Shown here one piece after another: positions 61,654 to 64,000 of a DNA stretch of 64,000 nucleotides. Under the pieces are notes generated by a model, which searched no databases, was not told the origin of the DNA, and saw only the letters and a program-made list of their open reading frames with translations. The stretch comes from Brevibacillus porteri (lineage in GTDB: Bacteria > Bacillota > Bacilli > Brevibacillales > Brevibacillaceae). Each line of letters begins with the position of its first letter. Positions within the stretch are counted from its first letter, which is position 1. Position numbers and translations under genes: made by a program. The stretch is taken from positions 36,984 through 100,983 of the forward strand of contig NZ_PXZO01000055.1 of assembly GCF_003013475.1 (NCBI RefSeq). Direction: 5' to 3'.

Positions 61654-62884
61654 AGCCAATACGACGGGGACAGGTATGCTCGCTATTAAAAAGGCGCGCG
61701 AATTGGGGTTTACGCCCGTATTTTTCACAGAGAAGCCTGAACGTTACCACGGTTTGAATGAGTTGGAATGTCACGTAGTCGTGACAGATACGAATTCCCA
61801 AGCAGAGCTGACTGACAGTGTAGCACAAGTGAGTAAGGAAGGCAGAGAGATAGTCGGAATCATGTCGACCAGCGATTATTACCTCGAATCGGTAGCCAAG
61901 CTGGCCCGGAAATTCGGTTGGACAGGCAATTCTCTGGAGGCGATTGAGACCTGCCGAAATAAAGCGATGTTTCGCGAGAAGCTTCAGGGGTATCAAGTGC
62001 CTCAGCCTGAATTTTTGGCAATAGGCTCTATGGAGGCATTGATGGAAGCGCGCTCTTCCATTTCCCTGCCCTGCGTGGTGAAGCCCGCTGATGATAGCGG
62101 ATCAAATAACGTACGGCTGTGCTTTAGCTGGGATGAAGTGGAGCATATGGCAGCGGAAATTCTTGCGATCACGTACAATGCGCGCGGCCAGGAAACAGCA
62201 CGAACAGTTCTTCTGGAGCAGTATGTCGAGGGCCCTGAATTTAGCGTGGAGACGTTCTCGTGGCAAGGGCAATGCTTTGTCATCGGGATTACCCAGAAAC
62301 GGTTAACGGGATATCCATTTTTCGTGGAAGCAGGGCACATTTTCCCTGCACCGCTGTCGGCAGAAGATAAGCAGGAGATCGAGAGAACAGTGGAAAGGGC
62401 GTTAGCGGCGGTGAACTACCAGTTCGGTGCTGCCCATACAGAAGTGAAGTGGACATCAGCAGGCTGTGTTGTCATCGAGGTCAACGCAAGGCTTGCCGGT
62501 GGAATGATTCCAGAGCTGGTTCGCCGTTCAACAGGGATTGATCTGCTTTTGCAACAGATTCGGTGTGCGGCTGGTCTTGCGCCTGAATTGTCTCAAACAG
62601 TCGAAGTGCAACGATATGCAGGCATTCATTTTCTCGTGTCTGAGAGTCAGGGAGCCTTTAGCAGGATACATGGAATGGATACCGTTCGCAACCTGCCGGG
62701 GATTGCTGAAGTAGCGATTCATGCAAAAATTGGTCAAAACGTCCAACCGCCGCAAAATTTCTCGCATCGTCTCGGCTATGTCATCGTGGAAGGGAAGCAT
62801 TACAGCGAGACCGCTGAGCTGATCCAACAGGTAAATGACAACCTAAAGGTACAAGTAGTTCAGCAATTGGAGAGTGGGGTATGA
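61628..62884 (+). CDS. ATP-grasp ligase (L-amino acid ligase type)
   Basis: 418 residues with an ATP-grasp fold: N-terminal Rossmann-like part (FLFVEANTTGTGMLAIKKA, VGIMSTSDYYLESVAKLA), ATP-binding LPCVVKPADDSGSNNV, LLEQYVEGPEFSVE, and the metal-site EVNARLAGGMIPEL. The length and order match the L-amino acid alpha-ligase/carboxylate-amine ligase group (BacD, DdaF). It could form a dipeptide or amide between a 2,3-diamino acid and another acid, cap the NRPS product, or make a masked, self-protective form; the sequence does not decide this. It overlaps both neighbours (26 bases and ATGA). Confidence 0.82.
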   Translation: MNKHFLFVEANTTGTGMLAIKKARELGFTPVFFTEKPERYHGLNELECHVVVTDTNSQAELTDSVAQVSKEGREIVGIMSTSDYYLESVAKLARKFGWTGNSLEAIETCRNKAMFREKLQGYQVPQPEFLAIGSMEALMEARSSISLPCVVKPADDSGSNNVRLCFSWDEVEHMAAEILAITYNARGQETARTVLLEQYVEGPEFSVETFSWQGQCFVIGITQKRLTGYPFFVEAGHIFPAPLSAEDKQEIERTVERALAAVNYQFGAAHTEVKWTSAGCVVIEVNARLAGGMIPELVRRSTGIDLLLQQIRCAAGLAPELSQTVEVQRYAGIHFLVSESQGAFSRIHGMDTVRNLPGIAEVAIHAKIGQNVQPPQNFSHRLGYVIVEGKHYSETAELIQQVNDNLKVQVVQQLESGV

Positions 62885-63936
62885 AACCGTTGATAGAATT
62901 GAGAAGCGATACATTCACTTTGCCGACAAGTCAGATGATGGATGCCATTCAAGAGGCGGTACTCGGTGACGATGTGTATGGGGAAGATCCTACGGTTCGC
63001 CAATTGGAGCAAGAAGCGGCCCAAAAGCTGGGCAAGGAGGCAGCCATTCTCATGCCGAGTGGAACGATGGCCAATCTGGCATCCTTAATGGCGCATTGTC
63101 CTCGCGGTTCCAAAGTAATTGTAGGCAATGAGACCGACATTTACATCTATGAAGCGGGTGGCGCGGCTGTGTGCGGCGGTATTATGTACGAACCGATTCC
63201 GACGCAGCCAGATGGAAGGCTGGACATCTCAGATATGGAGCGGGTCTTTCCGGTGGAGCCAGAAGATCCACAATTCGCATTGCCCTCCCTGATCTGCTTG
63301 GAAAACCCGCATAACCGAATGGGGGGACGTGTCCTACCGCTGTCTTATTTGGCAGAGGTTCGCGCATTTGCAAACGAAAAGGCTGTGCCTGTTCATATGG
63401 ACGGTGCGCGTTTGTTCAATGCGGCAGTTGCTCTTGACGTGGATGCGGCTGAGATTGCGCGTTATGCGGATTCCGTGCAAATATGTTTGTCGAAAGGGTT
63501 GTCAGCACCGATTGGTTCCCTTGTCGTCGGGTCAAAAGATTTTATTCAGAAAGTGTATCGTCTTCGCAAAATGCTGGGTGGCGGTATGCGCCAGGCTGGG
63601 ATTATTGCAGCGCCAGGTCTGGTTGCCTTGCAGCAGATGACGGATCGATTGGCAGTCGATCACGCAAACGCCCTTCGCTTAGTGCGTGGTCTTGCGGAGA
63701 TTCCAGGAATCGTGACTCATGTGGAAGATGTAGAGACCAATATTGTGTTCTTCCGGATAGAACACCCAATCCATACGTGGCAGACCTTCATAGAAGCAGC
63801 GCAAGCACATGGGCTGCGCGTAGCTGAGCTCGGTCACGGCCGAATTCGAGCGGTGACGCATTCCGGTATTGAGACGGCGGATATCGACAAGGCGCTAAGC
63901 ATTGTACGTGAACTGTTGCAGTTCCAAACTGTGTAG
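62881..63936 (+). CDS. Low-specificity L-threonine aldolase
   Basis: 351 residues, fold-type I PLP enzyme of the threonine aldolase/beta-eliminating lyase family. Motifs: ELRSDTFTLPT at the N-terminus, DDVYGEDPTV, ILMPSGTMANLASL, HMDGARLFNAAVAL with the PLP Asp, and the PLP lysine Lys205 in CLSKGLSAPIGSLV. It interconverts (allo-)threonine with glycine and acetaldehyde. At the end of an operon that consumes threonine it may set the supply or beta-stereochemistry of the precursor (Thr versus allo-Thr). Its ATG overlaps the ATP-grasp stop (ATGA). Confidence 0.9.
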   Translation: MKPLIELRSDTFTLPTSQMMDAIQEAVLGDDVYGEDPTVRQLEQEAAQKLGKEAAILMPSGTMANLASLMAHCPRGSKVIVGNETDIYIYEAGGAAVCGGIMYEPIPTQPDGRLDISDMERVFPVEPEDPQFALPSLICLENPHNRMGGRVLPLSYLAEVRAFANEKAVPVHMDGARLFNAAVALDVDAAEIARYADSVQICLSKGLSAPIGSLVVGSKDFIQKVYRLRKMLGGGMRQAGIIAAPGLVALQQMTDRLAVDHANALRLVRGLAEIPGIVTHVEDVETNIVFFRIEHPIHTWQTFIEAAQAHGLRVAELGHGRIRAVTHSGIETADIDKALSIVRELLQFQTV

Positions 63937-63953
63937 AGCAGACATGTACGCTC

Positions 63954-63974
63954 CCCCCTTCAGTAAGAAGGGGG
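63954..63974 (+). terminator. Probable terminator of the cluster
   Basis: CCCCCTTC / GAAGGGGG perfect 8-bp stem with 5-nt loop, 18 bases after the threonine aldolase stop, followed by ATTTATTAG. The weak T tract leaves open whether the operon continues beyond the window. Confidence 0.65.
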
Positions 63975-64000
63975 ATTTATTAGTGCGCCCAGCATGGGCG

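Noticed and set aside
29161..63936. Edeine, gramicidin or tyrocidine cluster
   Set aside because: No tyrosine aminomutase, formyl-transfer or terminal reductase domains, and the residue order X-X-Val-Val-X-X-Orn with an E-hydrolase end does not match these.
1..64000. CRISPR arrays, IS elements, prophage attachment sites
   Set aside because: No regular spaced repeats, transposase genes or integrase genes were seen; the repeats present are within coding genes.

Overview
The window reads as a chromosomal segment of a Brevibacillus-like member of the Bacillota. This rests on the rnr-smpB-ssrA arrangement, AGGAGG-type ribosome binding sites, sigma-A-like promoters, a prolyl 4-hydroxylase resembling the one of Bacillus anthracis, and large gramicidin/tyrocidine-style NRPS genes whose Val and Orn pocket codes match those of that group. 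The genus call is inference.

Region 1 (1-16.8 kb) is mostly housekeeping and strain-variable genes: the 3' part of rnr, smpB, tmRNA, a secreted protein of five 36-residue repeats, a decayed gene, two small membrane proteins, brnQ, a prolyl 4-hydroxylase, a Cache-GGDEF diguanylate cyclase, an S9 peptidase, an RDD membrane protein and a helical protein of unknown role. Inside it, on the minus strand at 5.6-7.5 kb, is a compact unit of two tiny paralogous genes (31 and 32 codons, shared N-terminal half, divergent C-terminal half with one Cys each), a perfect terminator hairpin, and a 496-residue HExxH protein. It has the layout of a ribosomal-peptide precursor/modifying-enzyme system that I do not recognise.

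Region 2 (17-28.5 kb) holds a MalT-type LuxR regulator, an OmpR/HK two-component pair overlapping a lipoprotein gene, a 1738-residue secreted multi-domain protein (DNRLRE, cadherin-like, many Ig-like repeats, two near-identical BIG2 repeats) and a 56-codon membrane protein.

Region 3 (28.6-63.9 kb) is one biosynthetic cluster, all on the plus strand, preceded by a TTGACA-16-TATAAT promoter and a leader of about 510 nt. Four NRPS proteins give A1-T-C-A2-T-C / A3(Val)-T-C-A4(Val)-T-C-A5-T-C / C plus half-C / C(mutated)-A6-T-C-A7(Orn)-T-E-serine hydrolase. Colinearity suggests X1-X2-Val-Val-X5-X6-D-Orn. There is no classical thioesterase; the assembly line ends in a class C beta-lactamase/PBP-like domain just after an epimerase. 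Three successive C-domain units lie between T5 and A6. Downstream, a PduX-like GHMP kinase, an argininosuccinate-lyase-like enzyme and a cysteine-synthase-like enzyme fit a route from threonine through O-phosphothreonine and an aspartate adduct to 2,3-diaminobutyrate. An MFS exporter, an ATP-grasp ligase and a threonine aldolase complete the operon. The Val-Val modules are a recent 3.2-kb tandem duplication that appears to have captured a gene boundary.

Pocket codes, domain borders and family calls were read by eye; no database search was possible.
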